Shown: one piece after another, positions 16,378 through 25,135 of the stretch | Layout of the letters: each line of letters opens with the position of its first letter | How positions within the stretch are numbered: position 1 is the stretch's first letter | Origin: Bacillota bacterium | Lineage (GTDB): Bacteria; Bacillota; UBA4882; UBA10575 | Reading direction: 5' to 3' | Assembly (NCBI GenBank): GCA_012838955.1 | Contig: DUOH01000037.1 | Location: 1-57,783 of the forward strand | Length of the DNA: 57,783 bases | The notes under the pieces: model-generated | Told to the model about the DNA's origin: nothing | The model's database searches: none | What the model saw: only the letters and a program-made list of their open reading frames with translations | Position numbers and translations under genes: made by a program

Positions 16378-18573
16378 TCAATTCTCCAAGATCAGAGTCT
16401 CTCCGGACAGAATCAGGCCCGTCTCTAAAACCTCTGTTCCGGCCAGAGCATAACTTCTGGCGTCGGGTTGCCGACCGCCCACGTACAATCGGATCTCACC
16501 CGGCTCCAACCGAAAGGCGCCTGTTTCATCCACTACCGCCATTTGCCTCGGCCGCAAGGTAAATTCGACTTCTTGTTTCTCTCCGGGGGCCAAAGTCAAG
16601 CGTTTGAAGGCTTGCAACTCCCATCTGGGGGTGACGACACTCGCCTGTACATGCCTGAGATACAGTTGGATCACTTCGTCCCCGGCTACCGGCCCTTCAT
16701 TTTTAACCTGGACCAAGACTTTTACTTCTTGATCTTCTCCGATGATAAACTGGGATTTGCTAAGGGTTAAACCGGTATAAGTAAAAGTAGTGTAACTCAG
16801 CCCATAACCAAACGGGTACAAAGGTTCTTCCTGCATATACCTGTAGGTGCGGCCTTTCATACTATAATCCGTAAAAGCCGGTAACTGGTCAAGAGATTTG
16901 ACAAAAGTCACCGGTAACCTACCGGCCGGGTTGTAATCGCCGAAGATCACTTCAGCCAAAGCTCTTCCGCCCTCTTCTCCGGGATACCAAGCTTCAATTA
17001 TAGCGGGGATCTTCTCTTGCGCCCAATTAATCGCCAGCGGGCTGCCGTTGAAGAGCGCCAAAATTACCGGTTTACCCACCATCGCTACGGCCTTGAGGAG
17101 TTCTTCCTGCATCCCCGGGAGTTCCAGACTGAGCCGGTCTCCCCCGCCGTCGGAGTTAGCCACCGCTCCTTCTTCGCCCTCCAATTCCGGAGAGATCCCC
17201 AGACACATAATGGCCACATCCGCCCGTTCCACTGCGGCGATGGCCTCTGCAAACCCGCTGGTTGGCTTCTCCCCCCAGAAACCTGGGGTTGTGGTGGTCA
17301 AGTCGCAACCCTCAGCATATAGAATCCGCACTCCCGGACCGGCTACTTCCCTAATACCGGAGAGGGGTGTGACATATTGCGAAGGCACTCCGAAGTAATT
17401 ACCGAGCAGAATCTCTTTGGAATCGGCGTTTGGCCCGATCACCGCGATACTCTTGATCTCTTCCCTGTTCAATGGAAGCATGCCACCTTCGTTTTTCAAC
17501 AAAACTATGGATTCCCGGGCGGCTTGTAACGCCAAGCGGCGATGTTCCGGAGAATCGTTCACTTCATAAGGGATGTTGGCATAGGGCACATCCTCCGGTG
17601 GATCAAACATTCCCAATTTAAACCGGGTCTTTAATAACCTGGTCACTGCCTGGTCGATGGTTTCTTCTGTAATCAAGCCCTGCTCTACCGCTTTCTGCAG
17701 ATAAGTGAAGATCCGCCCGCAATTAAGGTCGCACCCGTTATTCACCGCCAATGCCGCCGACTCTTCCGGGGATGATGTGTACTTGTGATGTTTATGGATA
17801 TCCTCAATGGCCCCACAGTCCGAGACGACATGGCCGTCAAAGCCCCATTCTTCTCTCAGGATCTTCTGCAGGAGCGTAGGCGAGGCGCAAGCAGGCTCAC
17901 CGTTAACCCGGTTATAAGCCCCCATTACTGACTCCACCTTAGACTCAATTACCGCATCCCGAAAGGCCGGAAGGTAAGTTTCGCGGAGATCTTTCCGGCT
18001 GACCACCGCATCAAACTCATGCCGCAGGTTTTCGGGTCCGCTGTGGACAGCATAGTGTTTGGCGCAGGCCGCCACTTTTAAGTACTTCGGATGATCCCCT
18101 TGCAAGCCGCGAATAAAGGCTACTCCCAATCTACCGACCAGATAAGGATCCTCCCCGTATGTCTCTTGGCCCCTTCCCCACCTGGGATCCCTAAAAATAT
18201 TCAGATTCGGGCTCCAAAAAGTCAGCCCCTTGTAAATGCCTCGATCCTCTTTTCTGGCGAATTCGTGGTGTTTGGCTCTGGCCTCATCAGCAATGGCGGA
18301 GGCCACCTTCTCCACAAGCTCCTGATTGAAGGAGGCGGCCAGCCCAATGGCTTGCGGAAAGACAGTAGCCACTCCGGCCCGGGCCACCCCATGCAGACAT
18401 TCGTTCCACCAATTGTACTCCGGAATACCGACCCGGCTGAGGGCAGAAGAGAAATACACCATCTGGCTGATCTTTTCTTCCAAAGACAACCTGGCTACCA
18501 GATCGCGTACTCTCTCCTCTAAGTCTCTGTTTGGATCTCTGAAGACTGGTGATGTTACCTCTCTCTTTTCCAT
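16378..18573 (-). CDS. Glycoside hydrolase family 3, beta-xylosidase type
   Basis: A 731-residue cytoplasmic enzyme (no signal peptide) removing terminal xylose from xylo-oligosaccharides; an arabinosidase or glucosidase side activity is possible. The TIM barrel (about 25-330) has NWWNECLHGVARAG, FWSPNLNIFRDPRWGRGQE, ACAKHYAVHSGPEN and the nucleophile Asp252 in HVVSDCGAIED. The alpha/beta sandwich (about 370-580) has ESIVLLKNEGGMLPL and a Glu-rich LGISPELEGEEG acid/base region. A fibronectin-III-like domain ends the protein (LYPFGYGLSYTTFTY onward). The NECLHG and RDPRWGRGQETYGED motifs point to the xylosidase branch. Start at 18573 after CAAGGAGGT. Its neighbours are GH67 30 bases upstream and uxuA downstream. 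Confidence 0.93.
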   Translation of the reverse strand: MEKREVTSPVFRDPNRDLEERVRDLVARLSLEEKISQMVYFSSALSRVGIPEYNWWNECLHGVARAGVATVFPQAIGLAASFNQELVEKVASAIADEARAKHHEFARKEDRGIYKGLTFWSPNLNIFRDPRWGRGQETYGEDPYLVGRLGVAFIRGLQGDHPKYLKVAACAKHYAVHSGPENLRHEFDAVVSRKDLRETYLPAFRDAVIESKVESVMGAYNRVNGEPACASPTLLQKILREEWGFDGHVVSDCGAIEDIHKHHKYTSSPEESAALAVNNGCDLNCGRIFTYLQKAVEQGLITEETIDQAVTRLLKTRFKLGMFDPPEDVPYANIPYEVNDSPEHRRLALQAARESIVLLKNEGGMLPLNREEIKSIAVIGPNADSKEILLGNYFGVPSQYVTPLSGIREVAGPGVRILYAEGCDLTTTTPGFWGEKPTSGFAEAIAAVERADVAIMCLGISPELEGEEGAVANSDGGGDRLSLELPGMQEELLKAVAMVGKPVILALFNGSPLAINWAQEKIPAIIEAWYPGEEGGRALAEVIFGDYNPAGRLPVTFVKSLDQLPAFTDYSMKGRTYRYMQEEPLYPFGYGLSYTTFTYTGLTLSKSQFIIGEDQEVKVLVQVKNEGPVAGDEVIQLYLRHVQASVVTPRWELQAFKRLTLAPGEKQEVEFTLRPRQMAVVDETGAFRLEPGEIRLYVGGRQPDARSYALAGTEVLETGLILSGETLILEN

Positions 18574-18604
18574 GACAAAAACCTCCTTGTGTCCGTGATA
18601 TTTA

Positions 18605-20677
18605 TTATGGATAGATCTTCCTTCCCCGCTGATCCGGGATGCCTGTCTTCCGATAAAAATAAGTGTTGATCACATCCCGCCATTCTTTGGCGTGCTCAAT
18701 CTGGAGCTTCAGCCGGTCTAAAACGGCGGTGAACCGTTCTTCATCAAGGTAATCGCGGAGGCTCTCCCAGCTTTCTTTCAGGCCTTTAGCCTGTTCGACG
18801 CCGTCAAAATGTGTGTCATAAATATGCTGAATAATGGTTTTACCGTTTTGCAACCGATAGGTATAAGGTAGATGATGAAAGAAGAGCAACAGTTCTTCCG
18901 GGCAGGTTTGCGGCGTTTCAAACCTCATCACATTCTCCGGATGATACTGCCCGGCGAATCCTGTTCCCGTCCGCACAGTACGATCAATCCCAATCCCGGT
19001 ATGATCCGCCCGGTGATAAGTGCCCCACCGGGAGTACTCATAGCCATCAACATTGGGCCCGTAGTGATGGCCGGGGTTCACCATCCAGCCGATCCCTAAA
19101 GGCGCTGTATAATTCTCATAGATCCGCCACGAACTCATCAACATCCGGCAGATGGTTGCCACCACTACTTGCTCACTACCAAAGGTAAGCCTCACCCATT
19201 CCTCGGTGATCTCCTCCACCGGGAGATGAGGATTCCAGGCTAAACGACCAAAACCAAAAAGGTTGGCCTGAGCCAAGGAATGTCCGGTCCAGTTCGGAGC
19301 GGATCCTATATTGGCCACACCGGCTATACCGGTTAACTTCTTCTGGAACAAGGAGCCGTCCACTACTTTTTTGACAAATGAGTCCGGCCCCCGGGCATAA
19401 GTATCGAACTCCAGTACTTCTTTCCATTGGGGTACCAGATAACAAAGGTGTATCTGTTGGCCGGTGTATTCCTGAGTGATCTGCAACTCCAAGAGTTGAT
19501 TCGTCTCTTCCATGCCCCCCAGTAAAGGAGAGACCGGTTCCCTGACTTGAAAGTCCATGGGTCCGTTCTTGATCTGCAATACTACATTCTCCGCAAATTG
19601 TCCATCCAGTGGTTTGAAGTGATCATAAGCTGCTTTAGCTCTGTCTGTCGAGGTATCGCGCCAATCCTGTTGACAGTTATAGACAAAGCATCGCCAGAGC
19701 ACTAAACCGCCGAAGTCCTTCACTGCTTCGGCCAGCATATTGGCGCCCTCTGCCTGAGTCCGGTGGTAAGTAAAAGGACCGGGACGGGATTCGGAGTCGG
19801 CTTTCACCAAGAACCCGCCGAAATCCGGAATCTCCCGGTAGATCTCTGCCGCTTTCTGCCGCCACCATGCTTTTACTTCCGTAGCCAAAGGATCGGCCGT
19901 AGCCAGTCCGGCCAGTTGGATCGGGGCGGCAAAATTAATACTCAGAAACACTCTGATCCCATAGGCGCGAAAGATCTCCGCCAAAGTTTTGACCAGCGGT
20001 AACCGGTCACTGATCAACCTGGTCTCTTCTTCATACACATTAACATTGTTCACCACAATTCCATTAATCCCAATAGAAGCCAAGAGACGGGCATAATCCC
20101 GTATCCTCGTCAAATCGGGAGTTAACCCATAATTCCGATAAAAAAGAGAGTCTCCGGCGTAGCCCCGTTCCACACTGCCGTCCAGATTATCCCAGTGATT
20201 AAGCAAGCGCAGAGTATTGACTGGTTCCTCCCTAACCTCTAAATTACTCAGGTCCTGTCCGGTCTGGAGCAACCGTAAAAAATGATAACATCCGTATAAT
20301 GCTCCACGATCGGTGCGGGAGGTAATTACAATATACTCCTTCCCCTGTTGAGACAAGGTTTTAATTATATACCCTTCGTCATGAAGCGGTTTTATCTCAT
20401 CAGGAGCGCACGCCTGATCTATTAAGGGACTATCTCCATATCTCCCTAAAATCACGAATTTACTATGCAAGGCGGCGGTGGAAACAACCGGTTCCAAAGA
20501 GTTTATCCTGTTCAGGGCATAGACCAATTCTTCCCGGGCTGAATTGAGCGCCTGGGTAGTAACGGGAATCACCAAATTCTTACACCAATCCTGATAATTC
20601 TGGCGTTTACTCACACTAGCTACCTGCTCATACCTTAACCAACACTGATAATCAAGGTCTGAACGGAAAGGTTCCAT
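18605..20677 (-). CDS. aguA: Alpha-glucuronidase, GH67
   Basis: A 690-residue enzyme that removes 4-O-methyl-glucuronic acid from the non-reducing end of aldouronic acids. The core has [20 protein letters not shown], the [20 protein letters not shown] region with the probable acid Glu, and the general-base pair as an Asp in [13 protein letters not shown] and a Glu in [12 protein letters not shown]. The C-terminal region has [20 protein letters not shown] and [12 protein letters not shown]-like text ([15 protein letters not shown]), as in bacterial GH67. There is no signal peptide, so substrates must be imported. I chose the ATG at 20677; a GTG at 20692 in the same frame would add 5 residues. 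Length fits the usual 680-690. It probably starts the operon with GH3 and uxuA. Confidence 0.95.
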   Translation of the reverse strand: MEPFRSDLDYQCWLRYEQVASVSKRQNYQDWCKNLVIPVTTQALNSAREELVYALNRINSLEPVVSTAALHSKFVILGRYGDSPLIDQACAPDEIKPLHDEGYIIKTLSQQGKEYIVITSRTDRGALYGCYHFLRLLQTGQDLSNLEVREEPVNTLRLLNHWDNLDGSVERGYAGDSLFYRNYGLTPDLTRIRDYARLLASIGINGIVVNNVNVYEEETRLISDRLPLVKTLAEIFRAYGIRVFLSINFAAPIQLAGLATADPLATEVKAWWRQKAAEIYREIPDFGGFLVKADSESRPGPFTYHRTQAEGANMLAEAVKDFGGLVLWRCFVYNCQQDWRDTSTDRAKAAYDHFKPLDGQFAENVVLQIKNGPMDFQVREPVSPLLGGMEETNQLLELQITQEYTGQQIHLCYLVPQWKEVLEFDTYARGPDSFVKKVVDGSLFQKKLTGIAGVANIGSAPNWTGHSLAQANLFGFGRLAWNPHLPVEEITEEWVRLTFGSEQVVVATICRMLMSSWRIYENYTAPLGIGWMVNPGHHYGPNVDGYEYSRWGTYHRADHTGIGIDRTVRTGTGFAGQYHPENVMRFETPQTCPEELLLFFHHLPYTYRLQNGKTIIQHIYDTHFDGVEQAKGLKESWESLRDYLDEERFTAVLDRLKLQIEHAKEWRDVINTYFYRKTGIPDQRGRKIYP

Positions 20678-20702
20678 CTCCTCACCCCACACTTATAGCA
20701 GA

Positions 20703-20731
20703 ATTCTAACAGAAGCAGGCATTAACCTCAA
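20703..20731 (-). promoter_or_regulatory. Candidate promoter of the aguA-GH3-uxuA operon
   Basis: On the minus strand, TTGAGG (20726-20731) and TAGAAT (20703-20708) are separated by 17 bases, a plausible sigma-70-type promoter about 25 bases before the aguA start. It lies downstream of the terminator that follows the porin gene. Confidence 0.45.
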
Positions 20732-20766
20732 GCCTAAACTGAACCTTAAATGGGTCAATTTGCATT

Positions 20767-20792
20767 AAAGGCTCCCTCGAGTGGGAGCCTTT
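20767..20792 (-). terminator. Hairpin after the putative porin gene
   Basis: AAAGGCTCCC (20767-20776) and GGGAGCCTTT (20783-20792) form a perfect 10-base-pair stem with a 6-base loop. The T run after it is short, so it may be an incomplete terminator. Confidence 0.7.
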
Positions 20793-20813
20793 AGAGAATA
20801 TTCTCGCTTAAGT

Positions 20814-22013
20814 TTACCAGAGACCGAGCTGAACATAAGCTCCAAAGCTGCCATTGGTGCGATAGAAGACCCTCAGGCTATCCCGCCAGCTTGATGTCAG
20901 ATCATGTTTGGCATAGAACTCCAGCATGTCGTCGTCACCAAACTCTTTTTGCTCAATTTCAGTAGCATAGTTTCTATAGAAGACACCAACGGTGAACGGG
21001 GCAAAGTAATAGGAGCCATCCAGCCAGTAGGCTAAATTATCTTTCCATGTATCACTTTTCAAGGTTTTCATGAGGCGCACGTCGAATTTATATTGATGGT
21101 AGGTTAATTTGGTCCAGAGCTCATTGGTCATCTTAAATGGCGTAGCCGGATAGTTCTCTACTGGTTCGAAGTGTCTCCAATACCCGGTATATCCGTCTCC
21201 ATCCTCTTCCCTGTGGTTGAAGTCCACCTGTAGTCTAACGTCATCAGAGAATTTATAATCTGCAGCCACCACGATGATGGGGGATTTAACAGCGCTAGTA
21301 TCAATGCTTTTTTCTTTATCCCTAATTTTTGATTTTATGGTCTCCTGTTTGTATTCATCTTTGTAACCGATGGCGTATTTACCTTGGCCGAACTCGACTT
21401 CGAAAGCGGCGCCGACAAAATCCATGGGATCCCCATGGGTCTCTTCCAGAGAAAATACGGCAACTCCCCGGAAATTCTCATATGGGACTTCCACTGTCAT
21501 CTGTTTGGCAAACCTGTTGATACGCCGGTAAATGGGCGGTTCGCCGTCTTTGGCATACCGCCGGGCCACGTTCAACTTGAGATATTCGGCAAAACCAATG
21601 TCGATATCGCGGCCTTTGGCGTCAAAAGTCACGTTGAACGGTCCGGGATTATATTTTAGGTAAAAGTTCTGCACCGGGCTAGCGCTGGTTTCGTAATCAT
21701 CGTCTTCATCCTGATACACTTCAAACTGAGAGACCAGGCCCGCAGTAAACTCCTCGCTCAGCGTTAGATCCGTAAGTATCCTGAAGTTAAACCACCGGAA
21801 CTGAGCGAAGAATGTACCCTCATCAAAATCAGCATCCATAGATGCATTTTCTACACTGTAACCCGGATAATGCAGATAACCCATGATCATGTCACCGTCG
21901 ATGGTAGTGGAGATGATCTTGTCGGGTTTCTCTTCCTCGTCCTGGGCCATTGCCATATTGCCCAAGGTTAAAACCATCAGCAGACTCACAGTAAGTGCCA
22001 ACCATTTTTTCAT
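20814..22013 (-). CDS. Putative outer-membrane beta-barrel protein (porin-like)
   Basis: A 399-residue exported protein. A classical signal peptide (KKWLALTVSLLMVLTLGNMAMA, cut after AMA) is followed by an acidic region and then by many short alternating polar/aromatic stretches typical of transmembrane beta strands (FFAQFRWFNFRILTDLTL, VQNFYLKYNPGPFNVTFDAK, GKYAIGYKDEY, WLDGSYYFAPFTVGVFYRNY). The protein ends in GAYVQLGLW, with a terminal aromatic residue as in barrel proteins recognised by BamA. I do not recognise a named family. It sits between the xylan transporter and xylan enzyme genes, so a xylo-oligosaccharide channel is a reasonable guess. The start has AAAAGGAGGGT upstream. Its leader appears long and structured. 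If correct, the organism has an outer membrane. Confidence 0.65.
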   Translation of the reverse strand: MKKWLALTVSLLMVLTLGNMAMAQDEEEKPDKIISTTIDGDMIMGYLHYPGYSVENASMDADFDEGTFFAQFRWFNFRILTDLTLSEEFTAGLVSQFEVYQDEDDDYETSASPVQNFYLKYNPGPFNVTFDAKGRDIDIGFAEYLKLNVARRYAKDGEPPIYRRINRFAKQMTVEVPYENFRGVAVFSLEETHGDPMDFVGAAFEVEFGQGKYAIGYKDEYKQETIKSKIRDKEKSIDTSAVKSPIIVVAADYKFSDDVRLQVDFNHREEDGDGYTGYWRHFEPVENYPATPFKMTNELWTKLTYHQYKFDVRLMKTLKSDTWKDNLAYWLDGSYYFAPFTVGVFYRNYATEIEQKEFGDDDMLEFYAKHDLTSSWRDSLRVFYRTNGSFGAYVQLGLW

Positions 22014-23043
22014 TACCTAAACCCTCCTTTTAACATTTTCATCCGCGCACGTCTGGATGTGCGCCTCCTCCACTCCCGCCACCGCTGCTGCCTCTGGGTT
22101 AAAGATGCGGATAGTAGAGGTGTAGTCTCGTACGTGTCCCTACGTATCCATACGCTACTACAGTCAGTCTCTTCCCCCTCTTGTGTTATCCTCCAGTTCA
22201 CCACCTTTCTTTGCTTCTTCTTTTTAACAGGCCCGGCCTTTATCAACCTTCCCAGAGTCGGAACTGCGCCCGCCGGGCCTGCGGAGGCTAAACTCAACTT
22301 TAAATATACTTTATATAACAGCAAATCCTCATCTAACCGCCACTCGTAAATCTCCTGTCTTTATTTAACCTGGGGTCAATCCAACAAACAATGGTGGAAT
22401 GCGATATAGAAACCGGTTTCCATGCCATACGGATCCGGGCGGAGGACGCGCGCTGGAAAGCGCGCGCTTACTTCGCCGCGTCCCCTAAAGATCGGAGTAA
22501 AATACCTAAAATACTTGGAATCACGCTCATCAATACAACCGGCTCATCCCAGGTGACCACCTTCCGCCTGCAGTCACGCGGATGCTGCAATCATCGGTAA
22601 AAGCCTCGCCTCAGGCGCAAAAGAGCCGAATCCATCATAACCGTCTCCCGCTCAGAACTGGATCCTGTGAACGTCGGATCGCCGATATCATAAGTCCTTT
22701 AGATTTTCGTTCTCTATATACAGCAGAAGCGTGTCCAGATCTTCAGCACAAGGATACGTGCTACTGAGTTTACCCACTACTTGCTGAAGATCATTGATAG
22801 CGCCACCGCCTACCAACTAGTGCCGATGTCAAAGTTCTGGCTAGCCTATCACAGAATAAACTTTTTCTATATTTATTAAAATAATAATTAATACAATATT
22901 TAGTATTATTATATACATGCTTATTATATAATGCAGCCGGTTTTATACAATGAGGATATTTAATATTCATACCGGATAAATTTAAGCAATCGACAACCAT
23001 AGAACCCCTTTGCTCCATAAACTCTGGTTACAGTGGCGAAAAC
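22014..23043. other. Gene-free 1-kb region with several hairpins
   Basis: No reading frame here has both a ribosome site and protein-like composition. It holds, from left: a GCGCAC/GTGCGC hairpin (22045-22064) just upstream of the porin ribosome site; a repeat of TACGTxTCC (about 22131-22149); a perfect 10-base inverted repeat CAGGCCCGGC/GCCGGGCCTG (22228-22237 and 22272-22281); a LacI-type operator (22406-22423); and a GC-only 8-base-pair stem with a GGAA tetraloop on the plus strand (22447-22466). AT-rich DNA fills 22860-22970. The left 300 bases probably form the mRNA leader of the porin gene. The rest is unexplained. Confidence 0.55.
22406..22423. promoter_or_regulatory. LacI-family operator, copy 2
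   Basis: ATAGAAACCGGTTTCCAT matches the perfect palindrome before LacI regulator 1 (32693-32710) at 17 of 18 positions; its central 12 bases are a perfect palindrome. It lies about 390 bases upstream of the porin gene and is probably a target of that regulator. Confidence 0.65.
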
Positions 23044-23946
23044 CTATTCTTTAACACTGCCTACATTCAGGCCGACCACAAAATACCTCTGGAGGAACGG
23101 ATATATAAAAATGATTGGTAGCGCCGCCACCACTGTGATGGCAGCTCTTATTGAAATCGGGGTCACCAACTGCACCGCAGCCTCGCCCCCTGCCGCATAA
23201 CTGGCGGCCAAGGCTGGGTTATAATTAGCTTGAGAGATGGTAGACATCAGCTTCATCAACTCATACTGCAAGGTGCTTAGTTCCTGCCGTGATGAGCAAT
23301 ACAGGAAGGTGTCAAACCAACTATTCCAGGCCCCCACCGCGACAAATAAGGCAATCGTCGCCAGCACCGGTTTACTTAACGGCAGAATTACCTGGAAAAA
23401 GACCCAAAAGTCGCTGGCCCCGTCTATTTTTGCGGCTTCAATCAATGCCTCCGGTATGGTTTTAATATATGTTCTAACCACAATGAGGTTAAAGGCAGCT
23501 ACAATTGAGGGAAGAACATAAACCAGGAAGTTGTTGAGCAACCCGAGGTTCTTGATGAGAAAATAGTGAGGAATCATCCCAGCGTGAAAATACATGGTCA
23601 AGACAAAGGCCATCGTGATAAAACGGCGGAAGATATATTCTTTTCTGGTCAAGGTATAAGCCAACATCGCGGTGAAAAAAACATTCAAAACCATGGAAAT
23701 GACTGATCTGGCTACCGAGACCAGAAAGGCATGGAAGATCGTGCCCCCTACAAAAATGTACTGGTAGTTTTTGAACGTGAAGATCCGTGGCCAAAGATAG
23801 ATCCCTCCCCTGAGGCTATCCATGCCCTCGTTAAAAGAAACAGCAACTGTATTAGCAAAAGGATAGAGGGTCACTATCACCAAGAGCAACATAAAAACTG
23901 TGTTAAACGTATTAAAGACCACATCTCCTAATTTCACCTTTTTCAT
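23044..23946 (-). CDS. Carbohydrate ABC transporter permease, LplC type
   Basis: A 300-residue inner-membrane permease with about six transmembrane helices. It has the inner-membrane EAA-like loop EALIEAAKIDGASDFWVFFQVILPLSKPVLAT (here split: EAAKIDGASDF and ILPLSKP), which contacts the ATPase. The C terminus (FLQRYFVVGLNVGSVKE) is the typical ending of LplC/YtcP proteins of oligosaccharide importers. I use the ATG at 23946 because the GGAG ribosome site directly abuts the upstream ATG at 23955. It follows its partner permease by 12 bases. No ATPase gene is nearby; a shared MsmK-type ATPase elsewhere is expected. Confidence 0.92.
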   Translation of the reverse strand: MKKVKLGDVVFNTFNTVFMLLLVIVTLYPFANTVAVSFNEGMDSLRGGIYLWPRIFTFKNYQYIFVGGTIFHAFLVSVARSVISMVLNVFFTAMLAYTLTRKEYIFRRFITMAFVLTMYFHAGMIPHYFLIKNLGLLNNFLVYVLPSIVAAFNLIVVRTYIKTIPEALIEAAKIDGASDFWVFFQVILPLSKPVLATIALFVAVGAWNSWFDTFLYCSSRQELSTLQYELMKLMSTISQANYNPALAASYAAGGEAAVQLVTPISIRAAITVVAALPIIFIYPFLQRYFVVGLNVGSVKE

Positions 23947-23958
23947 CTGCGCCATCTC

Positions 23959-24915
23959 CTATATAAGTCTTTCTTCCCCTAGTCTTTTTGCGAGGTGATT
24001 TGCCATAAACAAAAGGGTAATATTGACCACACTCTTGAACATCCCGGCGGCGGTGGCCAGTGAATAGTTGCCGATTTGAATACCATACTTCAACGTAAAA
24101 ATATCAATCGTTTCCGACCAGTCAATCACTTGCGGATTTCCTAACAAATACTGCATTTCAAAGCCGGCGTTCAGGGTGTTGCCGATGGCCATAATCAACA
24201 GCACCATAAATGTAGATTTAATGCCCGGTAACGTAATATGGATAATCTTCTGGAAACGGGTGGCTCCGTCCACCTCGGCCGCTTCATAGAGAGCCGGATC
24301 AATCGCAGCCATCGCCGCCAGATAGATAATGGTATTCCAGCCGACCTCCTTCCAAACATAAGTGAAGCCGATAATCCACCAAAAATACTCCCCTTTACTC
24401 AACCAGAGGACCGGTTCTTCTATCAAGCGCAACTTCATGAGGACCACATTAACGATGCCGTTCTCTGTAGATAGGCAATTCGCCACCAAACCGGTGACGA
24501 TGATCCAGGATAGAAAGTGCGGTAAATAAGAAATGGTTTGCACTGAGCGTTTGAACAGGACATTTTTTATCTCATTCAATAATACCGCCAGGGTAATCGC
24601 TGTGATAAAACCAAGAGTCATGTTGATCATGCTCATCGCAATGGTATTACGTAGCACCCGCAGAAAACCCTCATCAAAGAAGAGGAATTTAAACTGTTGC
24701 AGTCCAACCCATTCCTGCTCAAAAAAGGACTTCATCGGTTTATAGTTTTGGAAGGCCATTAACCATCCCCAGATCGGTGAGTATGCAAAGATGAAGAGAT
24801 GGATTAGGAAGGGAAAGGACATAAAGATCAACTGTCTCTGGCTGACTACTTTATGCCAAAAAATCCTAGATCTTGTCTGTGTTTCAAGTTTCGTGTCAAG
24901 CATTACTTCTGCCAT
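23959..24915 (-). CDS. Carbohydrate ABC transporter permease, LplB type
   Basis: A 318-residue inner-membrane permease with six predicted helices. Family marks are FPFLIHLFIFAYSPIWGWLMAFQNYKP (in parts: FAYSPIWGWLMAFQNY), the EAA loop ALYEAAEVDGATRFQKIIHITLPGI (core EAAEVDGATRF) and the end TAAGMFKSVVNITLLFMANHLAKR. It forms a pair with the next gene and with the 550-residue binding protein upstream. The ATG at 24915 follows GGAGGAAATAAG. A long hairpin separates it from the binding-protein gene. Confidence 0.92.
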   Translation of the reverse strand: MAEVMLDTKLETQTRSRIFWHKVVSQRQLIFMSFPFLIHLFIFAYSPIWGWLMAFQNYKPMKSFFEQEWVGLQQFKFLFFDEGFLRVLRNTIAMSMINMTLGFITAITLAVLLNEIKNVLFKRSVQTISYLPHFLSWIIVTGLVANCLSTENGIVNVVLMKLRLIEEPVLWLSKGEYFWWIIGFTYVWKEVGWNTIIYLAAMAAIDPALYEAAEVDGATRFQKIIHITLPGIKSTFMVLLIMAIGNTLNAGFEMQYLLGNPQVIDWSETIDIFTLKYGIQIGNYSLATAAGMFKSVVNITLLFMANHLAKRLGEERLI

Positions 24916-25032
24916 CTTATTTCCTCCTCAAACCGTTTCAACTCGTGCCTCGTCCGGGCGCTTTCCCATACGTTCGTCAATAAGTACGGGGGGTCGGACA
25001 GGTCCCTCTCCCCTTGTCCGTGCTGATTAGAA

Positions 25033-25073
25033 GAGAGTGTCGCCAACTGTTATAGTAGTTATGCGACACTCTC
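25033..25073 (-). other. Intercistronic hairpin after the binding-protein gene
   Basis: GAGAGTGTCGC (25033-25043) and GCGACACTCTC (25063-25073) form a perfect 11-base-pair stem around a 19-base loop. No strong T run follows on the minus strand; it is likely an attenuator or RNA stabiliser that lets the binding protein exceed the permeases. Confidence 0.65.
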
Positions 25074-25135
25074 CTCTCTTCTTTATTCCATTCTGACCGT
25101 AGATTCAAGTGGGCGATGGGGACAAAAGCAAACCG

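Noticed and set aside
22470-22563. A short minus-strand frame with a hydrophobic stretch (VVLMSVIPSILGILL)
   Set aside because: No good start codon with ribosome site; about 30 residues only. A small membrane peptide cannot be excluded but is not supported.
22391-22600. A 69-codon plus-strand frame in the gene-free region
   Set aside because: No ribosome binding site, low-complexity composition, and it overlaps the operator and the GC-only hairpin.
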